Made by a program: the position numbers and the translations under genes. Of a DNA stretch of 5,764 nucleotides, positions 1-4,632 are shown piece by piece. Each line of letters opens with the position of its first letter. The first letter of the stretch is position 1. Origin of the DNA: JBDSLU01 sp039916225 (GTDB lineage: Bacteria; Acidobacteriota; Vicinamibacteria; Vicinamibacterales; Vicinamibacteraceae); NCBI GenBank assembly GCA_039916225.1, contig JBDSLU010000168.1, forward strand, positions 1 through 5,764. Reading direction: 5' to 3'. A model generated the notes under the pieces. The model had not been told where the DNA came from. It made no database searches and saw only the letters and a list, made by a program, of their open reading frames with translations.

Positions 1-289
1 GGGCATCGAGCCAGAGCAGCAGCGGCCGGACGCCAGCGCGGGCGAGGCCGGCCATCATCGCGATCGGCTGGCAGCAGTCGCCGCCGAGCGTCACTGGACG
101 CTGGCCGCTCCGGGCCGCGCTCTCGACCTGCGTCGCGAGGGCCACGAGGACGGCGCCGGTCCGCGTCATCTCGTCGCCCGCGGGCAGTGGGGGAGCGTTC
201 AGCGTCCAGCCGCCGCGGTCGGCGACGGCGTCCAGGCCGGGCACGGGTCGATCGAGCAGCGTCGGCGTGAGGATGCGGCAGGACGACAT
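1..289 (-). CDS. Arginase-family hydrolase, N-terminal part (cut by window edge)
   Basis: This is the first 96 codons of a gene running off the left edge. Seen: reading the minus strand from the ATG at 289-287 gives a protein starting MSSCRILTPTLLDRP, followed by a stretch ending RPVTLGGDCC (residues 64-73), then MMAGLARAGVRP and LLLWLDA at the very edge (residues 90-96). The next base is C, consistent with a His codon. Family knowledge: arginase, agmatinase and formimidoylglutamase enzymes are manganese ureohydrolases with a GGDH metal motif followed by a DAHxD motif; some unassigned family members carry GGDC instead. Here the usual His is C72, so the substrate cannot be named. The remaining metal ligands lie outside the window. 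No strong Shine-Dalgarno precedes this ATG, and an in-frame TTG at 307-305 is a possible longer start. The family call is good; the specific reaction is unknown. Confidence 0.8.
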   Translation of the reverse strand, partial: MSSCRILTPTLLDRPVPGLDAVADRGGWTLNAPPLPAGDEMTRTGAVLVALATQVESAARSGQRPVTLGGDCCQPIAMMAGLARAGVRPLLLWLDA

Positions 290-301
290 CTTCGTATCAT
301 G

Positions 302-325
302 CCGCAAGCCTTGCGGATGCGCATC
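302..325. promoter_or_regulatory. Hairpin plus palindrome upstream of the arginase-family gene
   Basis: CCGCAA (302-307) and TTGCGG (311-316) form a perfect 6-bp dyad with a 3-nt loop. It is followed directly by the 10-bp palindrome GATGCGCATC (316-325). The pair lies 12 nt upstream of the minus-strand ATG at 289. Its position suits an operator or a 5'-leader structure, but GC-rich DNA makes short dyads by chance and no clear promoter is visible here. Confidence 0.3.
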
Positions 326-377
326 TGGCTGCGCCTTCGGTGCGAGCGTGGTGGATCAGCGGGGGGCGAGGCCAGTC

Positions 378-724
378 TCAGCGCGCGGCGGCGTTGGTGC
401 GGCCGTCGATGACCGTGACCGTGTCGCTGAGCCGGTTCGCCACGTAGATCGTGTTGGTCATCGGATTCACCGCCAGAGCCCAGGGGCCATCGCCGGCGGG
501 TACCGTCGCGACGACGCGGTTCGTCCGGCCGTCGACCACGGACACGGTGTCGGCGTGCGTGTTGGCGACATAGATGCGGTTGGTCCTGGTGTTGATCTCG
601 AGCTGCTGCGGCCACAGGCCCTCGCCGAGACGTACAGCTTGTTGGTCACCGGGTTCAGCGCCGTCAGGCTGCCGCGCTCCGCCTTCAGCGTCTCGACGAT
701 GGTGTCGGTGTCCGGGTCGATCAC
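378..724 (-). pseudogene. Broken YVTN-type beta-propeller gene, C-terminal blades only
   Basis: Minus-strand translation shows YVTN-family propeller repeats of about 42 residues. One frame (724-626) gives VIDPDTDTIVETLKAE and then LNPVTNKLYVS. A second frame (from about 620 to the TGA at 380-378) gives INTRTNRIYVAN, TVSVVDGRTNRVVATVPAG, LAVNPMTNTIYVAN and TVTVIDGRTN. The equivalent Pro/Thr positions of successive blades are 126 nt apart in the intact pair but only 62 nt apart across the break. About 64 nt has therefore been lost, which also shifts the frame. No start codon or signal peptide remains, and homology stops near 724. Intact members are usually secreted or surface propellers of seven or more blades; this remnant has about three. 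It is a degraded 3' end and unlikely to make a folded protein. A sequencing error could explain a frameshift but not the missing 64 nt. Confidence 0.75.
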
Positions 725-728
725 TGAG

Positions 729-1010
729 CTCGGACGCGCCTTGCGCGAGCGGCTCGACGCGCAGGCCCGGGGCAACGCCGAGGCGTGGGGACGCTACGTC
801 GACGACCCGTGCCTGTGCGGGCCGTCGGTCCGCTATCGCGTGACGGACGTCACGGCGATCGGCGCACAGCGGGTCGGCGTCGCGTTGATGAAGGCCCAGA
901 CCGTGTTCGAGGTGACGGGCAGCCACGCCCCATCGTTGCGGTGTCGCATGTACGGTCACGATCTGGTGGCCGCACGAATCGAAAGGGCGCCGCCGCGCCA
1001 GCCGCGGTAG
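729..1010 (+). pseudogene. Shortened SnoaL/DUF4440-like (NTF2 fold) remnant
   Basis: The plus-strand frame ending at the TAG 1008-1010 contains ALRERLDAQARGNAEAWGRY followed by VDDPCLCGPS, then VRYRVTDVTAIGAQRVGVAL. The first part resembles helix 1 of DUF4440/SnoaL-like proteins (an Asp/Ala-rich helix, then GNAEAW and an acidic DD-C segment). The second resembles their late strands (V.YR.TD....G.QRV..L). The middle of the fold, roughly 40-50 residues, is absent. After FEVTG the in-frame translation stops looking like the family, while a neighbouring frame gives GDGQPRPIVAVSHV, similar to the family's closing strand, so a frameshift is likely near 915-935. No start codon with a Shine-Dalgarno is visible: the frame is simply open leftward through the propeller remnant. 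The family assignment comes from recalled pattern only. A short novel ORF is the alternative. Confidence 0.45.
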
Positions 1011-1069
1011 CGGCTCGTGGGCCAGCTGCCCGTCGCCCGTGTCCTGCGGGACGGCTGGACGTATGCCGC

Positions 1070-1075
1070 TAGAAT
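1070..1075 (+). promoter_or_regulatory. Possible -10 box of the tRNA-Leu promoter
   Basis: TAGAAT at 1070-1075 matches five of six bases of the sigma-70 -10 consensus and lies 47 nt before the tRNA 5' end, which would give a 5' leader of about 40 nt to be removed by RNase P. No convincing -35 hexamer is present at 16-18 bp spacing (the bases there are GC-rich), so the call rests on the -10 box and its position. Confidence 0.4.
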
Positions 1076-1122
1076 GGCCGTTGCAGGCGTACGGCAATCC
1101 GCAGCTGCGGATCTTCTCGCAG

Positions 1123-1211
1123 GCCGGGGTGGCGAAACTGGCAGACGCACGGGACTTAAAATCCCGAGCCCCGCAAGGGGCGTGTGGGTTCGATTCCCAC
1201 CCCCGGCACCA
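1123..1211 (+). tRNA. tRNA-Leu (anticodon UAA), CCA encoded
   Basis: This is a complete class II tRNA. The acceptor stem is GCCGGGG (1123-1129) paired with CCCCGGC (1201-1207), with discriminator A1208 and a genomically encoded CCA at 1209-1211. The D-arm region contains TGGCGAAACTGGCAGACGCA. The anticodon arm is CGGGA (1150-1154), loop CTTAAAA (1155-1161) and TCCCG (1162-1166), placing anticodon TAA at 1157-1159, which decodes the UUA and UUG leucine codons. A long variable arm, GCCCC (1168-1172) with GGGGC (1177-1181), confirms the leucine/serine/tyrosine class. The T arm is GTGGG (1184-1188), TTCGATT and CCCAC (1196-1200). All stems pair perfectly. A minus-strand protein gene ends inside it. 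No duplicated 3' end is seen in the window, so there is no sign that it serves as an integration site here. Confidence 0.98.
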
Positions 1212-1659
1212 GATCGACGTCGCCGTGCGCCGGTCGCTGTTGGACATGGAGCGAGGCGAGCCAGCCGCCCACCGGGCCGGCGAGTACCGCGAAGAGCGCG
1301 AAGAGGATGCCGCGGGCGTCGAACATCGCCTCTCCCATGCCGATGCCGAGGATGGTGGAGACGCCCAGGCTCGTGAGCCCGACCGCGAGGCCGTGCGCCA
1401 CCATCGACCGCTTGGCGAGACGCGCGGCGGTGTGGGCGCCGATGACGCCGAACAGCAGGCAACCCATCGCGTAGAGCAGTTGGCCGACGCCCTCGACGTC
1501 GAGCGCGTTCCTGGCGCTGTGGTCCATGGCAGCCAGGGCAACGCCCACCAAGCCGGCAATCACAATCCCCAGCGCGAACGACCCGATCTGATCGACGAAG
1601 ACGCCGACGATCACGGCGCCGGCGTTGAGGCGGGATCGGCCTTGCATTGCCTCGATCAT
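1156..1659 (-). CDS. Small four-helix membrane protein ending inside tRNA-Leu
   Basis: A predicted 167-residue protein from the ATG at 1659-1657; a second Met four codons on (1647) is an alternative start. I see hydrophobic segments at about 13-45 (AGAVIVGVFVDQIGSFALG and on, perhaps one long or two tight helices), 61-79, 88-108 and 117-138, rich in Gly and Ala, with RLAKR between helices 2 and 3. This suggests an inner-membrane protein with no catalytic motif. I do not recognise the family with confidence; the layout recalls small YrzE/TIGR04086-like membrane proteins, but that is only a resemblance. From about residue 151 the protein (VPGVGIEPTRPLRGSGF) is pure antisense of the tRNA, and the stop is the complement of TTA at 1156-1158. 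That tail is a by-product of lost native 3' sequence or of the juxtaposition. Codon positions and hydrophobicity support a real gene up to about residue 140. Confidence 0.65.
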   Translation of the reverse strand: MIEAMQGRSRLNAGAVIVGVFVDQIGSFALGIVIAGLVGVALAAMDHSARNALDVEGVGQLLYAMGCLLFGVIGAHTAARLAKRSMVAHGLAVGLTSLGVSTILGIGMGEAMFDARGILFALFAVLAGPVGGWLASLHVQQRPAHGDVDLVPGVGIEPTRPLRGSGF

Positions 1660-1817
1660 CGGCACGCGTCGCCGGCGCGCTGAGACCAGGCCGGACGCCG
1701 CAGGCCGGGCAGGGAAAGGGCTGCGCGAATCGGCACGTCCCGGCGCGGCCGGCCTGCAGCCCATCCACGGGCGCGCCGATTCTCTCCACGCGCCATGGCC
1801 GGCGCGGGAGAAGACCT
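1660..1817. other. Divergent intergenic region with interleaved inverted repeats
   Basis: This gap separates the minus-strand membrane protein from the plus-strand protease. It holds three exact inverted repeats: GCAGGCCGG (1700-1708) with CCGGCCTGC (1749-1757), GGGCTGC (1718-1724) with GCAGCCC (1756-1762), and GAATCGGC (1727-1734) with GCCGATTC (1775-1782). Their arms interleave, so they cannot all form at once. CAGGCCGG also occurs at 1687-1694 as a direct repeat of 1701-1708. I find no good -35/-10 pair on either strand. Confidence 0.35.
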
Positions 1818-1821
1818 GTGA
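1806..1821 (+). promoter_or_regulatory. Ribosome binding site and GTGA start of the M48 gene
   Basis: GGGAG at 1806-1810, seven nt before GTG 1818-1820, decides the protease start. The frame is open upstream to an ATG at 1647, but that reading crosses the intergenic repeats and gives low-complexity Arg/Pro/Gly-rich sequence with no membrane segment. The hydrophobic N-terminus follows directly after the GTG. An out-of-frame ATG at 1795 opens an eight-codon ORF (MAGAGEDL) whose TGA (1819-1821) overlaps the GTG. Confidence 0.6.
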
Positions 1822-3680
1822 GCGACCGAGAGCCATCGACGGGTGTCGGGTTCGTCCGCGCCTACGTCGTCCCGGCGCTGCTGCTGTTCGCCATTCCACT
1901 CGTCGGTTACGGCTTCGTCCGCTACGCGCGGTCGACCTGGGACGGCCAGTTTCTCGAGGCGGTCGAACGGTCGATCAACCGCGATCGAACGACCGACGCC
2001 GCCGGGAAGGCCGAGGCCCTGGCCTTCTACCGAGCGACACCGCCCTCGCAGCTGTGCGCCGATGGCCCGTCGAAACACCCCGAGACCAACGCCAGGTTCT
2101 TCGACGAGGTGTGCGGCGACTACCGGCAGTTCCGTTGGATCCATGCCGCGTCGGTGGGGAGCATCGGTCTCGGTATCGCCTCGCTGGTAGTCATGCTGGT
2201 CTGCGCCGGACTGGCGTTCGCCTCGCGCGAGCTGCAGTACGCGAGCTTCGTTGCCGGCTGGAATCTGCTGCGCGTGGCCAGCGCCATCCAGGTGCTGCTG
2301 CAGGGCTTCATCGCGGTGATGCTGTCGTTCTGGGGCACGGTGGTGTTCACCGAGCACTACTACGTCAAGTTGATCGGAGTGATCGGACTGCTGGCGCTGG
2401 TCGCCGCATCCAAGGTCATCGTCTCGATCTTCAAAAAGCCCGACGACCGGTTCGACGTCGAAGGTGCGGTGCTGACCCGCGTGGCGTCGCCGTCGCTGTG
2501 GTCCCGCGTCGACGCGCTGTGCCGGCGCTTGGGGACCCAGCCGGCCACCCACATCATCGGCGGCATCGACGACAACTTCTTTGTGACCGAGCATCCGGTC
2601 CAGGTCGGGCCGCACCTGCTCACGGGGCGGACGCTGTACGTGAGCTTGTCCCTCCTCAAGCGCCTCGACAAGGGCGAGGCCGACGCCGTGCTGGCCCACG
2701 AGATGGCGCACTTCAGCGGCGGCGACACCGGGTACTCGAAACGCACCTCGCCGCTGCTGGCCCGCTTCCGCACCTACCTGGGCGCGCTGCACGCCGGCGG
2801 CCTGTCGTGGCCGGTCTTCAACTTCATGCTGCTGTATTGGAGCCTCGTGCAGCTGGCCCTCAGCACCTCCAGCCGGGCCCGGGAAATCCGCGCCGATCGG
2901 GTCGCCGCCGACGCGACGTCGCCGGCGTCGATGGCGAGCGCGCTCTGCCGCGTCGCCGCGTATTCGTCCTACCGGGCCCGCGTCGAGTCCGGCCTGTTCG
3001 ACCGTGACACCGGGCTCGACAGCCTCGACATCGGCAACCGCGTGGCCGCCGGCTTCTTGGACTACGCGCGCGGCCCGCACCTGGTGTCGGATCTGTCGGC
3101 CAGCTCGTTCCCGCATCCGTTCGACAGCCATCCGCCGCTCGGTGCCCGACTGTCGGCGCTCGGCGCGAGCCTGGGTAACGCCGGCGTTGCCAACGCGGTG
3201 ACGGCCACGCCGGCGGAGACCTGGTTCAGCGAGATCGGCGACGCCGAGCGCATCGAGGCCACGTTGTGGAAGGCCTACGAAGCGCGATTCCTGGCCGCCC
3301 ACGAAGCAAGCCTGGCCTACCGCTACCTGCCCTCGACGGCGGCCGAGCGGACTCACGTCGAGCGCTACTTTCCGCCGGTGCAGCTGGCAGGGAAGTCGGA
3401 GCACCCGGCGCTGGCCCTCGACTGCGCGCAGATCCACTATGGCGACTGGGTGGACGCGGTCGCCTGGGCGGCGATCAGCAACATCAAGGCCGCCGACCAG
3501 ACGTTCCGCGGCAAGGTGCTCACGCTGCAGGTGGTCACCGCGTCGGGCGGCACCGAGAAGCGGACGATCCCGCTCTCAAAGCTGGCCGACGGCGACGCCG
3601 CCGTGTTGCAGGTCGTCAGCCGCTACTTCGACCGCCACGCGAACGCCGTCGCGTACCAGCGTCAGGCGGCCGCCAGCTAG
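1818..3680 (+). CDS. Membrane-bound M48-family zinc metalloprotease
   Basis: A 620-residue predicted inner-membrane endopeptidase of the M48 (HtpX/Ste24-like) family, which cleaves membrane or misfolded proteins using zinc. Seen: the zinc motif HEMAH at residues 294-298 (in AVLAHEMAHFSGGDT), and the third-ligand region REIRAD with E356 and D360, matching the family's ExxxD. Membrane segments are at about 15-34, 110-133, 155-178 and 183-203, with another hydrophobic stretch at 334-348 between the two metal motifs. The 35-109 loop, probably periplasmic, carries C80 and C99. After about residue 370 comes a long soluble C-terminal region (FPHPFDSHPPLGARLSAL, then the unassigned stretch 440-620). 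It is about twice the length of HtpX, so it belongs to one of the larger, poorly characterised M48 subgroups rather than HtpX itself. The start is the GTG behind GGGAG. All residues needed for catalysis are present; the substrate is unknown. Confidence 0.93.
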   Translation: MSDREPSTGVGFVRAYVVPALLLFAIPLVGYGFVRYARSTWDGQFLEAVERSINRDRTTDAAGKAEALAFYRATPPSQLCADGPSKHPETNARFFDEVCGDYRQFRWIHAASVGSIGLGIASLVVMLVCAGLAFASRELQYASFVAGWNLLRVASAIQVLLQGFIAVMLSFWGTVVFTEHYYVKLIGVIGLLALVAASKVIVSIFKKPDDRFDVEGAVLTRVASPSLWSRVDALCRRLGTQPATHIIGGIDDNFFVTEHPVQVGPHLLTGRTLYVSLSLLKRLDKGEADAVLAHEMAHFSGGDTGYSKRTSPLLARFRTYLGALHAGGLSWPVFNFMLLYWSLVQLALSTSSRAREIRADRVAADATSPASMASALCRVAAYSSYRARVESGLFDRDTGLDSLDIGNRVAAGFLDYARGPHLVSDLSASSFPHPFDSHPPLGARLSALGASLGNAGVANAVTATPAETWFSEIGDAERIEATLWKAYEARFLAAHEASLAYRYLPSTAAERTHVERYFPPVQLAGKSEHPALALDCAQIHYGDWVDAVAWAAISNIKAADQTFRGKVLTLQVVTASGGTEKRTIPLSKLADGDAAVLQVVSRYFDRHANAVAYQRQAAAS

Positions 3681-3686
3681 TGTCCC

Positions 3687-3745
3687 GGGCGGCGTCCGGC
3701 TCCGCCCTGTCTCGAACGGGCGTCCCGCCGCGACCGGGCGCCCGT
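3687..3745 (+). terminator. Two tandem GC-rich hairpins after the protease gene
   Basis: Hairpin 1 is GGGCGG (3687-3692) paired with CCGCCC (3702-3707), loop 9 nt. Hairpin 2 is ACGGGCG (3716-3722) with CGCCCGT (3739-3745), continued inward past a bulged T by CCCG (3724-3727) with CGGG (3735-3738), loop 7 nt, making an 11-bp stem. Only TTT (3751-3753) follows, so this is not a textbook intrinsic terminator. It may still stop transcription or protect the mRNA 3' end between the protease and the next gene. Confidence 0.45.
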
Positions 3746-3779
3746 CCTCGTTTCGGCCCGGCACCGGTTAGAGTGGGCC

Positions 3780-4178
3780 ATGGTGCCCGGTCCCCTTTCG
3801 ACGCAAATCGTCTGGTTGTTCGTCCTGGCTCTGCCCGTCGCGACGATCGCCTGGACCATCACGCACGAGGAGATCTTCCGTGAGCCGCGCGAATGGGCCG
3901 CCGAGCGCAGCCGGACGGCGGCGACGGTGCTGGCCCGGAAGTTCTTTTACATCTCCACCTGCGAGTATTGCTTCAGTCACTACGTCGCGGCGGCCTTCGT
4001 CGCCCTGACGCAGTTCCAGCTGTTGTTGCCGGACTGGCGGGGCTACCTGATCGCCTGGTTCGCGGTCGTCGCCGTCGCCAACCTCTACATGTCGTTCTTC
4101 GGCCGTCTCCGCGTCGACATCAAGTCGGAGCGTCTCGAAGCCGCGGTCAAGGAGCGGGAGCTGGCCGGGCGCCGCTGA
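3780..4178 (+). CDS. Small three-helix membrane protein with CxxC motif, function unknown
   Basis: A 132-residue predicted membrane protein. Hydrophobic segments lie at about 8-28, 66-83 and 88-107. Between the first two is a polar, charged stretch (THEEIFREPREWAAERS), then KFFYISTCEYCFSHYVA with C61 and C64 at the membrane face. The tail after residue 108 is charged and probably helical (DIKSERLEAAVKEREL). I recall similar hypothetical proteins in other bacteria with the HEEIFREPRE and CEYCFSHY features, which suggests conservation, but no function is known to me. The CEYC pair could bind a metal or form a disulfide; H29, E30, E31 and H67 are other possible ligands. Start: the ATG at 3780 begins just before the first hydrophobic segment, with only a weak purine-rich match (GAGTGGG) upstream. 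It lies 99 nt after the protease on the same strand but beyond hairpins, so co-transcription is uncertain. Confidence 0.85.
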   Translation: MVPGPLSTQIVWLFVLALPVATIAWTITHEEIFREPREWAAERSRTAATVLARKFFYISTCEYCFSHYVAAAFVALTQFQLLLPDWRGYLIAWFAVVAVANLYMSFFGRLRVDIKSERLEAAVKERELAGRR

Positions 4179-4186
4179 CGCCAGTC

Positions 4187-4200
4187 CGGCGCGAGCGCCG
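4187..4200 (+). terminator. Short GC hairpin after the CxxC protein gene
   Basis: CGGCG (4187-4191) pairs with CGCCG (4196-4200) around a CGAG tetraloop, 8 nt after the TGA at 4176-4178. There is no T-run directly behind it. It may act as a weak or Rho-assisted end signal ahead of the PadR promoter, but in this GC content it could be chance. Confidence 0.3.
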
Positions 4201-4218
4201 CACACCCCGACGTGGGCC

Positions 4219-4246
4219 TTGTATTTGTATCGATGAGCGATATACT
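4219..4246 (+). promoter_or_regulatory. Sigma-70-type promoter of the PadR-ADOP unit
   Basis: TTGTAT (4219-4224) and TATACT (4241-4246) form a -35/-10 pair with a 16-nt spacer inside a conspicuous AT-rich island (about 4218-4256) in otherwise very GC-rich DNA. Transcription would start around 4252-4254, leaving only about 5-7 nt before the ATG at 4259, so the mRNA should be leaderless or nearly so. No Shine-Dalgarno is present. Confidence 0.75.
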
Positions 4247-4255
4247 TATCATCGA
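4230..4255. promoter_or_regulatory. Probable PadR operator overlapping the -10 box
   Basis: TCGATGA (4230-4236) and TCATCGA (4249-4255) are a perfect 7-bp inverted repeat with a 12-nt spacer, centred on the -10 hexamer. A smaller dyad, TATCG (4228-4232) with CGATA (4238-4242), overlaps its left arm. PadR-family repressors bind dyads, often ATGT-ACAT-like, in their own promoters; ATGA with TCAT here is a near variant. Binding would block RNA polymerase, so autorepression is the natural inference. Confidence 0.6.
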
Positions 4256-4258
4256 CAC

Positions 4259-4630
4259 ATGAGCCCACGATCAGCCCCGTCCGAAGACGCCGAGTCCTTC
4301 CTGCCGCTGCCGACGGCGGTGTTCCACATCCTGGTGGCGCTGGCCGACCAGGAACGGCATGGCTACGCCATCATGCAGGACGTGGCCGAGCGCACCGACG
4401 GCAAGGTGCGCCTGAGCGCCGGCACGCTCTACAGCGCGGTGCGGCGGATGCTCGAACAGGGGCTGATCGAGGAACTGCGCGACAGCCCGGATCCCGCCAG
4501 TGCCGACGAGCGGCGCCGCTACTACGCGATCACGGCGTTCGGCCGTGCCGTCGCCCTCGCCGAGGCGCGTCGTGTCACGGATCTCCTCAGCCAGGCGCGA
4601 GCTGCCGGGCTCATTCCGCGAAAGCTCTAG
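4259..4630 (+). CDS. PadR-family transcriptional repressor
   Basis: A 123-residue predicted DNA-binding protein. Seen: a winged helix-turn-helix with FHILVALADQERHGYAIMQD (residues 22-41), the family's HGY (34-36), the recognition helix region LSAGTLYSAVRRMLEQGLIE (52-71), and a wing ending RRYYAITAFGR (87-96). A short C-terminal helix (97-115) would be the dimerisation arm, as in the small PadR subfamily. The proposed start ATG 4259 sits a few nt after the predicted transcription start. Alternative upstream starts are excluded because the frame there runs through the previous gene. The dyad over its promoter suggests autorepression, and the permease begins 2 nt after its stop, so both are probably controlled together. 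In Acidobacteriota, genes of this kind very often precede ADOP permeases. The inducing ligand is unknown. Confidence 0.95.
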   Translation: MSPRSAPSEDAESFLPLPTAVFHILVALADQERHGYAIMQDVAERTDGKVRLSAGTLYSAVRRMLEQGLIEELRDSPDPASADERRRYYAITAFGRAVALAEARRVTDLLSQARAAGLIPRKL

Positions 4631-4632
4631 TC

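Noticed and set aside
1184..1211. tRNA-Leu 3' end as an integration (att) site
   Set aside because: No second copy of the 3' end, no integrase and no mobile-element genes occur in the window.
378..1559. 393-codon minus-strand open frame spanning the propeller remnant, the tRNA and part of the membrane protein gene
   Set aside because: It is a chance join: its middle reads the tRNA antisense (GWESNPHAPCGARDFKS-type peptide) and the wrong strand of the DUF4440 remnant. Only its last 72-80 codons are meaningful.
1039..1683. 214-codon plus-strand open frame through the tRNA
   Set aside because: It includes AGVAKLADARDLKSR, the well-known spurious translation of tRNA sense strands, and then the antisense of the membrane protein gene.
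1656..3437. 593-codon open frame on the minus strand opposite the M48 gene
   Set aside because: It is Arg/Gln/Gly/Val-rich low-complexity sequence without motifs or membrane pattern. It mirrors the protease codons, as expected from GC-rich third positions.
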